A DNA stretch of 64,000 bases from JBPCNH01 sp051001455 (GTDB lineage: Bacteria; Actinomycetota; CADDZG01; WHSQ01): contig JBPCNH010000003.1 of NCBI GenBank assembly GCA_051001455.1, positions 1 through 64,000 on the forward strand, read 5' to 3'. Within the stretch, counting starts at the first letter, position 1, and each line of letters begins with the position of its first letter. Positions 34,028-42,401 of this stretch are shown here, piece after piece. The translations under genes were made by a program, and so were the position numbers. The notes under the pieces are model-generated. The model saw only the letters and a program-made list of their open reading frames with translations, was not told the origin of the DNA and ran no database searches.

Positions 34028-34818
34028 GGGTTTAGGAGGAGGGAGTTGAGCTTCAGGCCCAGCCACGGCTTGCGGCCGTAGGCGAGGATCTTCCCTCTGA
34101 GGATCGAGTTCCACTGGCTGCGTCGTCCGTAGGAGACGAGCACGAAGTCCACAGGGTCGGCGTTGATGTGGCAATCCACCGAGGTCGCGCTCGCCTCCAC
34201 CTTCAACTCGCCGTCTCGGAACGCGAGGTACATCCGCGGCCCACGCCGCAGGTTGATGTCGAAGGTGCCTGAGAACCCCGCGGCGGCCGGCCGGTCCACG
34301 AACAGCGGTAAGACCGGGATGGTCCCTTCGACGAGCCACACGGCTTGCTCGTGAGGAACCTCCCAGGTGGTCCCCTCCGCCGTAGCCATATCGATCCCGT
34401 GGGCGAAGATCTCCCCCATCAAGATGCCCCCGAGCTGAGGCAGAGTGAGCTGCGCGCCCCCGTGCCACGTGACCACCCGGTCGGGCTCGGCGCGCCGGGC
34501 CTCCACCACGAACCCGTCGATACCCTGCTGCAACAGATCCGCCATCTCGCTCATCGGGCGGCCGGCTCCCCGGCCTTGCCCGAGGCTCTCGTACCTCTGC
34601 TCGATCTTCGTCGCATCGGCGGACGCCGGACCCGCGTCCCGGGCGAAGTCGGCGAACATAGGACCCATCAGCGAGAGGTGATCGGCCAGCTCGCGCTCGT
34701 TCCACCGACCCACGGCGATCGCATCTGGGTTCTGCACGTTGCGCACCAGCTCCGCCAGACGCCGGCCTTCCGACTCAATCGTGTCGTACAGCCGATCGCG
34801 GTCCTCATGGATGCTCAT
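34024..34818 (-). CDS. DinB-fold maleylpyruvate isomerase-like protein with SCP2-like C-terminus
   Basis: A 264-residue protein. The N-terminal 160 residues have the four-helix DinB/mycothiol-dependent pattern: SEGRRLAELVRNVQNPD, VGRWNERELADHLSLMGPMFADFAR, and LGGILMGEIFAHGIDMATA, where the two His (about 46 and 139) would be metal ligands. The C-terminal 100 residues (YLAFRDGELKVEASATSVDCHINADPVDFVLVSYGRRS) look like an SCP2 sterol-transfer-type domain, an arrangement common in actinobacteria. It may use mycothiol, but no mycothiol gene is nearby. TAGCAT lies 6 bases before the ATG. Confidence 0.8.
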   Translation of the reverse strand: MSIHEDRDRLYDTIESEGRRLAELVRNVQNPDAIAVGRWNERELADHLSLMGPMFADFARDAGPASADATKIEQRYESLGQGRGAGRPMSEMADLLQQGIDGFVVEARRAEPDRVVTWHGGAQLTLPQLGGILMGEIFAHGIDMATAEGTTWEVPHEQAVWLVEGTIPVLPLFVDRPAAAGFSGTFDINLRRGPRMYLAFRDGELKVEASATSVDCHINADPVDFVLVSYGRRSQWNSILRGKILAYGRKPWLGLKLNSLLLNP

Positions 34819-34824
34819 GCCCGC

Positions 34825-34830
34825 ATGCTA
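34825..34830 (-). promoter_or_regulatory. -10 box TAGCAT of the DinB/SCP2 gene
   Basis: TAGCAT on the minus strand ends 6 bases before the ATG at 34818. Confidence 0.45.
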
Positions 34831-34940
34831 CGAGAAGGCGGAGCGAGCCAGGATCTGAACAGCAGGTGTTACCGAACTTTCCGGAGGGGAAATGCCTCAA
34901 ACTTCGATCGAACAAGTCTCAGCTCCCGGAGGCGGAGCCT

Positions 34941-34989
34941 GTTACAAGGCTTTAACCGGGCCGCAACAACCGGGACATCGTCGCGAAAC
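34941..34989 (+). promoter_or_regulatory. GlnR-type operator array upstream of amt1
   Basis: Five half-sites start exactly 11 bp apart: GTTAC (34941), TTAAC (34952), GCAAC (34963), GACAT (34974) and GAAAC (34985). Four end in AC at the same phase, so the array follows AC-n9-AC, the spacing reported for GlnR boxes (GTnAC-n6-GaAAC in Streptomyces, AC-n9-AC in Mycobacterium). It ends 54 bp before the amt1 start. Confidence 0.7.
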
Positions 34990-35043
34990 ACCACCTCCAT
35001 AACTTGCCGTCATCGAGTTACCGGCCGAAGGCAGGAGGTTGTC

Positions 35044-36399
35044 TTGGAACAGCAAGTGATCATGGACACGATGTGGGTGCTGCTCGCCGCGGTGCTCGTC
35101 TTCTTAATGCAAGCAGGATTCGCCATGGTCGAAGCAGGGATGACGCGCCAGAAGAACGCGGCAAACATCCTGATGAAGAACCTCATGGACTTCGGCATCG
35201 CCTCGATCGCCTACTGGGCGATCGGCTTCGCGTTGATGTTCGGTGCCGGCAACGCTCTATTCGGGACCGCAGGCTGGTTCCTGTCCGGAGGGGAGAGCAC
35301 TTTCGATTCACTCGCGTGGGCGACGCCCCCGCTCACCGCCAAATGGCTGTTCCAAGCGGTCTTCGCCGGAACCGCAGCCACGATCGTGTCCGGTGCCATG
35401 GCAGAACGAACGAAGTTCCACGCCTACCTCATCTACAGCGGGCTGATCTCGGGCCTCGTCTATCCCATCTCGGGGCATTGGATCTGGGGCGGCGGGTGGC
35501 TCGCAGAACGTGAGTTCCTCGACTTCGCCGGCTCGACCGTCGTGCACATGGTCGGGGGCATCGCAGCATTGGTGGGCGCCCTTTACCTCGGGCCGCGGCT
35601 CGGCAAGTACGGGAAGAACGGCAAACCGCGGGCCATCCCCGGGCACAGCATGCCGCTCGCGATCCTCGGTGTGTTCATCCTGTGGTTCGGTTGGTTCGGT
35701 TTCAATGCCGGTTCCACGATGGCCGCGACCCTCTCTATCGCCGATATCGCCATGACCACGAACCTCGCCGCCGCTGCAGGAGCGATCCTCGCGATGGCCG
35801 CCTCGTGGCGATTCGGCGGCAAGCCCGATGTCGGGATGGCCGGCAACGGAGCCCTAGCCGGTCTCGTTGGGATCACCGCGGGGTGCGCGTTCGTCGAGAA
35901 CTGGGCGGCACTGGTGATCGGCGCGCTGAGCGGCTTGATCGTCGTTGCCGCGGTAATCGCGATCGACCGGGCCAAAGTCGACGATCCGGTGGGCGCCATC
36001 GCGGTTCATGGGGTCTGCGGGGCATTCGGCACGATCGCGGTGGGGCTGTTCGCCTCACCGCGGCTCGTCGAAGCAGCCGGGGTCGGCAGTGAAGGACTCC
36101 TCTACGGCGGCGGCTTCGCCCAGCTCGGCGTACAGGTGCTTGGGGTCGGTGCCGTGGCACTGTGGGTCCTCGTTTCCTGTGGGCTGGTGTTCGGAGTCAT
36201 CAAGGCCACCGTCGGGCTGAGGGTCTCGCCGGAGGAAGAGGTCGAGGGTCTCGACATCGGCGAGCACGGCATGTGGGGCTACCCCGACACGTTCCTCGGT
36301 CTCGACACGATCGCCACGCCCGACACCGTCGCCCGGTCGAGAACAGAGGTGCGCCAGAACTTGTCCGCCGTCCTGCAGCCGTCCCACGAGAACGCCTAA
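35044..36399 (+). CDS. amt: Ammonium transporter, Amt family, copy 1
   Basis: A 451-residue membrane protein with about eleven hydrophobic segments. Family blocks are VFLMQAGFAMVEAGMTRQKNAANILMKNLMDF, AGTAATIVSGAMAERTKFHAYLIYSGLISGLVYPISGHWIWGGGWL, DFAGSTVVHMVGGIAALVGA and IAVHGVCGAFGTIAVGLFA, containing the twin pore His residues (VVHMVGG and VHGVCG) and phenylalanine gates. The start is a TTG with AGGAGG five bases upstream; the ATG six codons later is less well placed. The C-terminal tail (GLDIGEHGMWGYPD) has the conserved cytoplasmic turn. The operator array lies just upstream and a strong hairpin just after the stop. Confidence 0.95.
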   Translation: MEQQVIMDTMWVLLAAVLVFLMQAGFAMVEAGMTRQKNAANILMKNLMDFGIASIAYWAIGFALMFGAGNALFGTAGWFLSGGESTFDSLAWATPPLTAKWLFQAVFAGTAATIVSGAMAERTKFHAYLIYSGLISGLVYPISGHWIWGGGWLAEREFLDFAGSTVVHMVGGIAALVGALYLGPRLGKYGKNGKPRAIPGHSMPLAILGVFILWFGWFGFNAGSTMAATLSIADIAMTTNLAAAAGAILAMAASWRFGGKPDVGMAGNGALAGLVGITAGCAFVENWAALVIGALSGLIVVAAVIAIDRAKVDDPVGAIAVHGVCGAFGTIAVGLFASPRLVEAAGVGSEGLLYGGGFAQLGVQVLGVGAVALWVLVSCGLVFGVIKATVGLRVSPEEEVEGLDIGEHGMWGYPDTFLGLDTIATPDTVARSRTEVRQNLSAVLQPSHENA

Positions 36400-36411
36400 C
36401 CGGATCCCTAA

Positions 36412-36441
36412 GTCCCCGGGTGCCCCTATGCACCCGGGGAC
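36412..36441 (+). other. Intercistronic hairpin between amt1 and glnK1
   Basis: Twelve perfectly paired bases (36412-36423 with 36430-36441) around a 6-base loop, all G and C rich. No T run follows, so it is more likely a partial terminator or an RNA stabiliser than a full stop. The glnK1 ribosome binding site lies about 10 bases after it. Confidence 0.75.
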
Positions 36442-36462
36442 CTCCCCCAGGAGGTGACTGAA

Positions 36463-36801
36463 ATGAAGCTCGTTGCCGCAGTGATCAATCACTTCAAGCT
36501 CGAAGACGTCAAAGACGCCCTGCACGAGATCGGCATCGACGGGATGACCGTCTCGGACGTGCGAGGGTTCGGGCGCCAGAAGGGCCACACCGAGATCTAT
36601 CGCGGGGCCGAGTACCAGGTCGAGCTGCTTCCGAAAACGAAAGTAGAGACGATCGTCGGAGACGACGAAGTTCCTACCGTCGTGAAGGCGATCATGGTCG
36701 CGGCCAACACGGGAGCGATCGGCGACGGCAAGGTCTGGGTGACCCCCATCGAAGAGCTCGCCCGCATCCGCACGGGCGAAAAGGGTGAGGACGCCCTCTA
36801 G
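36463..36801 (+). CDS. glnK: P-II nitrogen regulator, copy 1
   Basis: A 112-residue trimeric signal protein that senses ATP/ADP, 2-oxoglutarate and, by modification, glutamine. The ATG at 36463 has AGGAGG nearby and gives the canonical P-II length. The T-loop ([18 protein letters not shown]) has Tyr51, the residue that GlnD modifies. [27 protein letters not shown] is the normal C-terminus. The start reads MKLVAAVINHFKLEDV: Asn9-His10 replace the Lys9-Pro10 seen in nearly all P-II proteins and in copy 2. It overlaps the wHTH gene by one base. Confidence 0.95.
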   Translation: MKLVAAVINHFKLEDVKDALHEIGIDGMTVSDVRGFGRQKGHTEIYRGAEYQVELLPKTKVETIVGDDEVPTVVKAIMVAANTGAIGDGKVWVTPIEELARIRTGEKGEDAL

Positions 36802-37124
36802 TGTTAACCGCACGGCAGCCAGAAGAGCATCTCAAGGTGGAAGAGCCGATCATCCTCGGACCTCTTGAGATTGCCCCAGCCGAATACCGGGCGAAGTACG
36901 ACGATCGCGAGCTGCAGCTGACCCGCAAGGAGTTCGATCTGCTCACGCTCTTCGCCCGCAACCCACGGCGCGTGTTGCGCCGCCCTCAGATCGCGCAGCT
37001 GGTCTGGGGCGGCGAGGTCCACGGCCGCACGATCGACATCCACGTCTCCCGCTTGCGCCGGCGCCTCCCTCAAGGGGCCATCGAGACCGTGACCGGAGTG
37101 GGATACCGCATCGCCATCCTCTAG
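36801..37124 (+). CDS. Stand-alone OmpR/PhoB-type winged-helix DNA-binding protein
   Basis: A 107-residue protein whose residues about 35-105 form a trans_reg_C domain: GPLEIAPAEYRAKYDDRELQLTRKEFDLLTLFARNPRRVL, then RRPQIAQLVW and TIDIHVSRLRRRLP (recognition helix) and ETVTGVGYRI. No receiver domain precedes it, only about 18 residues of linker. The GTG start shares one base with the glnK1 stop, so it is made from the same message as P-II. OmpR-type winged helices bind 11-bp direct repeats, and such arrays lie upstream of both amt genes. GlnR, the main nitrogen regulator of actinobacteria, is of this type but has a receiver-like domain. A GlnR-like role is an inference. Confidence 0.85.
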   Translation: MLTARQPEEHLKVEEPIILGPLEIAPAEYRAKYDDRELQLTRKEFDLLTLFARNPRRVLRRPQIAQLVWGGEVHGRTIDIHVSRLRRRLPQGAIETVTGVGYRIAIL

Positions 37125-37138
37125 GTCCGGCATATCTC

Positions 37139-37187
37139 TTTACGGCGGAGAAACGGCCGCGAAACAACCCTGAAACACCGGCGTCCG
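37139..37187 (+). promoter_or_regulatory. GlnR-type operator array upstream of amt2
   Basis: TTTAC (37139), GAAAC (37150), GAAAC (37161), GAAAC (37172) and GTCCG (37183), each 11 bp apart. The first four end in AC in phase (AC-n9-AC). It lies 36 bp before the amt2 ATG and directly after the stop of the winged-helix gene. Confidence 0.72.
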
Positions 37188-37223
37188 TAAATGGCTCAAA
37201 CACGGCCGGAGAAAGGGAGCTGC

Positions 37224-38540
37224 ATGGATTCAGGCGACACCACATTCATCCTCTTGTGCTCGGCTCTCGTCATGTTCATGACGCCGGGACTCGCCCTCTT
37301 CTACGGGGGCATGGTGAGAGCCAAGAACATCCTCGGCACCCTGATGCAGAGCTTCTTCGCATTGGGGATCGTCTCTATCCTCTGGGTGGTCATCGGCTAC
37401 ACCCTTGCCTTCGGGCCCGACAAGGGGGGCCTGATCGGAGGCCTCGACTTCTTCGGCTTCAACGGCGTGGGATCCGAGCCGAACGCCGATCTTGCCGGCA
37501 CCATCCCCCACACCAGCTTCGCCACCTTCCAGATGATGTTCGCCGTGATCACTCCGGCTCTCATAACCGGTGCCTTCGCCGAACGGATGAAGTTCTCCGG
37601 TTACGTCGCCTTCACCGCACTCTGGTTATTGCTGATCTACGCGCCTGTGGCCCACTGGGTCTGGGCGCCGGGCGGATGGATCCGCGAACTGGGGGTACTC
37701 GACTTCGCCGGCGGCACGGTGGTCCACATCAACGCCGGGGTCGCTGCGCTTGCCGCGGTACTCGTGATCGGCAAACGGAAAGGGTTCGGCAAGGAAGCGT
37801 TCGTACCTCATAACCTCCCACTGACGATCCTCGGGACGGGGATCCTCTGGTTCGGCTGGTTCGGGTTCAACGCGGGCAGTGCACTGGCCGCGGACGGACT
37901 CGCCTCTTCGGCCTTCCTGGCGACGAACCTAGGAGCCGCAGCCGGTGCTTGCGGTTGGGCCCTGGCCGACGCTAAGAAAGAACGTAAGTCCACGACGCTG
38001 GGGGTTGCTTCGGGCGCGGTAGCGGGGCTGGTCGCCATCACACCCGCCGCCGGGTTCGTCGGTCCACTTGCGGCCATCGCGATAGGGCTCGCCGGCGGGG
38101 TCGTTTGCGCTTGGGCGGTCGGGCTGAAATTCCGGCTGGGCTACGACGATTCCCTCGACGTGGTCGGCGTACATCTCGTCGGAGGCATCGTGGGCGCTCT
38201 CCTCACCGGGATCTTCGCCGACACTGTCATCAACCCGGCTGGAGCCGACGGGCTTCTCGCCGGTGGCGGCGTGGCGCTGTTGGGCAAACAATTCATCGGA
38301 GTCGGCGCCACATTGGTCTTCTCGTTCGTAGCCAGCTACGCATTGTTGAAGGCGATCGACGCGACCATCGGCCTGCGGGTAACCGCGGACGACGAGAACG
38401 TCGGTCTGGATCTAGCGCAGCATGCCGAAGCCGGATACTCCTTCACTGAAGGGGGAGGCGGGGTGACCGCGAGCAGCGGCGCCCCCGTACACATAACCTC
38501 GGGTGCAGGGATACGCATCCCACAAGGAGGAGAGGCGTAG
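37224..38540 (+). CDS. amt: Ammonium transporter, Amt family, copy 2
   Basis: A 438-residue channel with about eleven hydrophobic segments. Blocks are MFMTPGLALFYGGMVRAKNILGTLMQSFFALGI, ITPALITGAFAERMKFSGYVAFTALWLLLIYAPVAHWVW, DFAGGTVVHINAGVAALAA and VVGVHLVGGIVGALLTGIFAD with the twin His. The start TPGLALFYGGMVR is the classic AmtB form, whereas copy 1 has MQAGFAMVEAGMTR, so the two belong to different Amt subgroups. The ATG at 37224 with GGGAG upstream is preferred over the GTG-like frame extension at 37191. Ends in a Gly/Ser-rich tail. The glnK2 ATG follows the stop directly. Confidence 0.96.
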   Translation: MDSGDTTFILLCSALVMFMTPGLALFYGGMVRAKNILGTLMQSFFALGIVSILWVVIGYTLAFGPDKGGLIGGLDFFGFNGVGSEPNADLAGTIPHTSFATFQMMFAVITPALITGAFAERMKFSGYVAFTALWLLLIYAPVAHWVWAPGGWIRELGVLDFAGGTVVHINAGVAALAAVLVIGKRKGFGKEAFVPHNLPLTILGTGILWFGWFGFNAGSALAADGLASSAFLATNLGAAAGACGWALADAKKERKSTTLGVASGAVAGLVAITPAAGFVGPLAAIAIGLAGGVVCAWAVGLKFRLGYDDSLDVVGVHLVGGIVGALLTGIFADTVINPAGADGLLAGGGVALLGKQFIGVGATLVFSFVASYALLKAIDATIGLRVTADDENVGLDLAQHAEAGYSFTEGGGGVTASSGAPVHITSGAGIRIPQGGEA

Positions 38541-38879
<339 letters not shown>

Positions 38880-38946
38880 GCTTCGCGTCGGGCGACCGGA
38901 AGGTCTGCACGACGGTGCGCATGCGGCTCGCCAGCGCGCGGGAGAT

Positions 38947-41310
38947 GTGGACCGCGCGCTGGCGGAGCTTGCCGCCGAAGCACTCGGCAACAACCCCCAG
39001 ATAGCCGTGATCGCGGTGGGGGGCTACGGTCGCGGCGAACTGTCCCCTCACTCTGACATCGACCTGCTGTTCCTGTTGCCGGAGAAGCACAAAGATCCAA
39101 AGGTTTCCAAAGCGACCTTGCGCAACCTCCTCTACCCCCTGTGGGACGCCGGCTTCCAGGTCGGCCACTGGGCGGGATCGCCCAAACAAGCGATCGATCG
39201 CGCCGGCAACGACATCCACGCCGCTACAACGATCCTGACGGCGCGCCTCCTCTCGGGCGCGCCAGAACCATTCGACGAATTCACCGATAGACGCTCGAGG
39301 TGGATCGTCAAGGAACGCAAGGTCCTCTTACGCCGGATCTCCGAAGGGACCGAGGACCGCCATGCACAAGCCGACGCTGCCGGGTGGGTTCTCGCACCCG
39401 ATCTGAAGAACGACATTGGGGGGTTGCGCGATGTCCACGCGATGCAGTGGCTGTCTCTGGTCGCCGGTGGAGAAGCCCTGCCCGCCGAGGTGCGGAACGC
39501 CGAACGTGTACTCCTCTCCGTAAGAGAGGCGTTGCACTCGGAGGTGCCTCGCAAGCTCGACCGCATCCGCATCGATCTGCAGCAGCGCGTCGCAGACCAC
39601 CTTGGACTCGGCGGGCAGGAGGGAACGGACATGATGATGGCCGCGGTCCACTCTGCCGCTCGCACGATCGAGCACCGAACCAGCCTAGGCTCTGCTGAGC
39701 TGCTGGCGCGGGCGACCGGAGGACCCCGGCGCGCCGGACGCATCGTCGAGATCGACCAGTACGTTCGTCTGATCGACGGTGCTCTCGTCCCGCGGCCTGG
39801 GCAGGCGGAAGACGTCACCCTCGCGTTGAACGTGCTGGCAGCGTTGTCCCAAACAGGGCGCCCGCTCGCGGGCCGCACGATCGAGTGGATGAGATCTCTT
39901 TTCGAGGCCCATACCGCAGGATCCTGGGACCAGCAGGACCTCGAGGCCTTCCAGCGGATCCTGCGAGGTCCCCACGCCGAGCGCACGCTGCAACTGATGG
40001 ACCACTGCGGCGCGTGGCCCGCGCTGATACCGGAATGGGGCCGCGTTCGAGGTCGGGCCCAACATGACCCTTACCACCGCTTCACCGTAGACGGGCATTC
40101 GTTCGTGGCGGTAGCGATGATAGGGGGCTTGATCGAAGGACACCCGTCGATGCGCGCAGCAGCCGACGAGGCAGGAAGCCTCGTACCGTTGTACCTCGCC
40201 ACCCTGCTGCACGACATCGGTAAAGGGTCTGGCGAGGACCATTCGGTGGCCGGGGAACGGCTCGCTCGCACGATCTGCGACCGGATGGGGCTGTCGAACG
40301 AGATGAGAGAAGAAGTGGCGTTCCTGGTAAGACACCACCTCCTTCTCTCAGATACCGCGACCCGTCGTGATCTTGACGACGGATCGGTTATCTCCGGGAT
40401 CGCTCGAACAGTATCGAGCGCGAGGCTGCTACGGCTCCTCTACATCCTGTCTGCCGCCGATGGACGAGCTACAGGCAAGGAGAGCTGGAGCGACTGGAAG
40501 GCGGCTCTCGTAGCCGAGCTCTACCGCAAGACGTTGATAGCCCTCGAGTCGGGGCAGCTTCCTCCACGCGCCGACGTTGGCGCACGACTCGAGGAGTTGA
40601 GCGCCTACGACCCGATCATCGCGGCTTCGGCCGAGCGCATCCTCGAGACTCTGCCCCCGTCCTACCTGGCGTCTACCGGTGTCGAGGACATGGCGGAGGA
40701 GTTGCGCTTGCTTCTCGATCCACCGGGCCCAACAGAGGCGAGAACCCATATCTCGGTGGGCGCGGATGGCGAGCACACCTCGGTCACCGTCTGCTCTGTC
40801 GACCGGCCGGGATCCTTGGCTCGTACGGCCGGGGTCTTCGCTCTCCAACGGCTTCCCGTACTACGCGCCCAGGCATTCTCCACCACGGACGGGTTGGCGC
40901 TGCAGCGCTATCTGCTGGCGGATGGAGGGGGCGACTGGTCGCGACTCAACCAAGCGATCTCCGACGTATACGGAGGGCGCCTGGCCCTCGAGGCGCGCCT
41001 CGATCAGAAGCGCAGGGACTACGTCTTGGACCGTGCTATCGACGTCGATGTGACCGTCCTACAGAACGAATCGGAACATTCGACCGTGCTCGAGGTGCGT
41101 GCCAACGATGTCCTCGGCCTGCTGCATGCCATCACGTCGGCACTCGGAGACCTAGGGCTCGATATACACGTTGCCAAGATCGACACGCTGGGCGAACGCG
41201 TGGTCGACGTCTTCTACGTGAGAGCTCCCGATGGAGTGAAGCTCGACGACGTCCAGACACGGGAGGCCACCCTGGCTATCGAGCACCGGGTCCGCACCTT
41301 CTACTCCTAG
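38947..41310 (+). CDS. glnD: P-II uridylyl/adenylyltransferase
   Basis: A 787-residue bifunctional enzyme that modifies P-II at Tyr51 and removes the group again according to glutamine. It has the nucleotidyltransferase motif VGGYGRGELSPHSDIDLLFLLP (about 23-44), the GlnD linker region, an HD phosphohydrolase domain with LLHDIGKGSGEDHS (about 420) and two ACT domains (SVTVCSVDRPGSLARTAGVF about 617-636, STVLEVRANDVLGLLHAITSALG about 714-736). In actinobacteria the enzyme tends to adenylylate. The GTG at 38947 is the only usual start after the last stop, though the sequence upstream in frame also looks coding. It ends the amt2-glnK2-glnD operon. Confidence 0.94.
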   Translation: MDRALAELAAEALGNNPQIAVIAVGGYGRGELSPHSDIDLLFLLPEKHKDPKVSKATLRNLLYPLWDAGFQVGHWAGSPKQAIDRAGNDIHAATTILTARLLSGAPEPFDEFTDRRSRWIVKERKVLLRRISEGTEDRHAQADAAGWVLAPDLKNDIGGLRDVHAMQWLSLVAGGEALPAEVRNAERVLLSVREALHSEVPRKLDRIRIDLQQRVADHLGLGGQEGTDMMMAAVHSAARTIEHRTSLGSAELLARATGGPRRAGRIVEIDQYVRLIDGALVPRPGQAEDVTLALNVLAALSQTGRPLAGRTIEWMRSLFEAHTAGSWDQQDLEAFQRILRGPHAERTLQLMDHCGAWPALIPEWGRVRGRAQHDPYHRFTVDGHSFVAVAMIGGLIEGHPSMRAAADEAGSLVPLYLATLLHDIGKGSGEDHSVAGERLARTICDRMGLSNEMREEVAFLVRHHLLLSDTATRRDLDDGSVISGIARTVSSARLLRLLYILSAADGRATGKESWSDWKAALVAELYRKTLIALESGQLPPRADVGARLEELSAYDPIIAASAERILETLPPSYLASTGVEDMAEELRLLLDPPGPTEARTHISVGADGEHTSVTVCSVDRPGSLARTAGVFALQRLPVLRAQAFSTTDGLALQRYLLADGGGDWSRLNQAISDVYGGRLALEARLDQKRRDYVLDRAIDVDVTVLQNESEHSTVLEVRANDVLGLLHAITSALGDLGLDIHVAKIDTLGERVVDVFYVRAPDGVKLDDVQTREATLAIEHRVRTFYS

Positions 41311-41710
41311 CGACCGTGGCCCGAGCAACCACCCCCTCAGGTCCTGCGAGAAGCGCTCAGGCGATCGGGGAAGGCGAGCATGCGCTATTTCAGCAGGCAC
41401 CAGGCTCATGGGCAGCTGCCAACTGCGAAAGAACGATCTCTGACTTCCAGACGAGAGCCGAGGATTGGGACGACGCCCAGCGACGCTCCGCCCTCTCGAT
41501 AAAGGACCGATGGCCTAGAAACAAGCTCAACCGGAGGAGCACCACAAGGCATTTCGCCCTATAGGTCGGATCTGCCTTACTTGCGTATAGATGGGCATCC
41601 ACCGGACGCCTAGAGTGGGAGCTAACAACAGTCGCCCCGGGTGCCGGAAAGCCGCGAACCATTCCATCTGCCTTCAGCGCCGGAGCGTACGTGCCGAAAG
41701 AGCCACTAAG
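41311..41710. other. Intergenic region and promoter of the riboswitch-controlled gene
   Basis: About 400 bp after glnD with no gene I can support. The only open frames lack ribosome binding sites and recognisable sequence. A plausible promoter is TATAGA near 41587-41592. The rest holds no repeat I can name. Confidence 0.5.
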
Positions 41711-41793
41711 GCTCAACGACAACGGCAAACCCACGGAGACGTGGGGACGCAAAGCCAGGGGTCCTGAACGGATAGCCCAGCTACCGAGATGGG
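41711..41793 (+). ncRNA. Cyclic di-GMP-I (GEMM-I) riboswitch
   Basis: The conserved core is readable: ACGGCAAACC, a helix CCCACG-GAGA-CGTGGG capped by a GNRA tetraloop, then GACGCAAAGCC, GGGGTCCTGAACGG (second helix with the receptor side), TAGCCCAGCTACCGA and the closing strand. These are the defining blocks of the GEMM-I class, which binds c-di-GMP. It ends about 10 bases before the TTG start at 41803, with the gene's GGGG ribosome-binding stretch in between, so control of translation is more likely than of termination. Confidence 0.9.
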
Positions 41794-41802
41794 GACACCG
41801 AT

Positions 41803-42324
41803 TTGAAGTTGCGACTCAAGAGCCTCAGCGGGATATTCCTGGCGATGGCCGTTCTTGCCACGATCACGCTCCTTCCCGGCGGCACCGCGACGGCAGCGAC
41901 CTACGACAACTCATGCTGGAAGTACAAGAAATCCGAGAGGCGCTTCGCACGTCTCATCAATAACTCCCGCTCTGATCTCGGCGGGCTCGGCAAGCTGAAG
42001 CTCGATCCCGAGCTCTCACGCGTGGCCAAGAAGCAGGCGAGGGACATGGCGAAGCAGGGCAGGATCTTCCACTCGCCTACGACGCGGTTGCAGAACCGGA
42101 TCACCAACTGGCTCACGCTCGGCGAGAATGTTGGGGTTGGTTCCACCGCACGGTCTCTCCATAAAGCGTTCATGGCTTCGCCAACCCACGAAGCCAACAT
42201 CCTTGGTCCCTCTTACAGGAACGTGGGCGTCTTCACGGTCAAGCGCGATGGCCGGCTGTGGGTGGTTGTGATCTTCGAGGGGCTCCAGAACCCCGGCACC
42301 ACCTTCAAGATGCCTACCTGCTAG
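41803..42324 (+). CDS. Secreted CAP-domain (SCP/PR1) protein
   Basis: A 173-residue exported protein: signal peptide at about 1-32 (hydrophobic AMAVLATITLLPGG, cleavage near ATAA), then a CAP domain with ERRFARLINNSRSDLGGLGKLKLDPELSRVAKKQARDMA, HSPTTRL, LTLGENVGVG, SLHKAFMASPTHEANILGPSYRNVGVF and RDGRLWVVVIFEG. Bacterial CAP proteins of this size have mostly unknown roles; some bind sterols or act as proteases or nucleases. The two Cys (near residue 38 and at the C-terminus) could form a disulfide. Expression is probably set by c-di-GMP through the riboswitch upstream. TTG start. Confidence 0.9.
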   Translation: MKLRLKSLSGIFLAMAVLATITLLPGGTATAATYDNSCWKYKKSERRFARLINNSRSDLGGLGKLKLDPELSRVAKKQARDMAKQGRIFHSPTTRLQNRITNWLTLGENVGVGSTARSLHKAFMASPTHEANILGPSYRNVGVFTVKRDGRLWVVVIFEGLQNPGTTFKMPTC

Positions 42325-42401
42325 CGCGGCGACGTTTCTACTCCTCCGAAGACCGCCTGATCACGTCTGAAACCCTCGATCGCGACACCTGCCGCTGTGC
42401 C

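Noticed and set aside
34345..35043. Long in-frame extension upstream of amt1
   Set aside because: It runs antisense through the DinB/SCP2 gene and the operator array. The TTG at 35044 has a good ribosome binding site and gives a normal Amt length.
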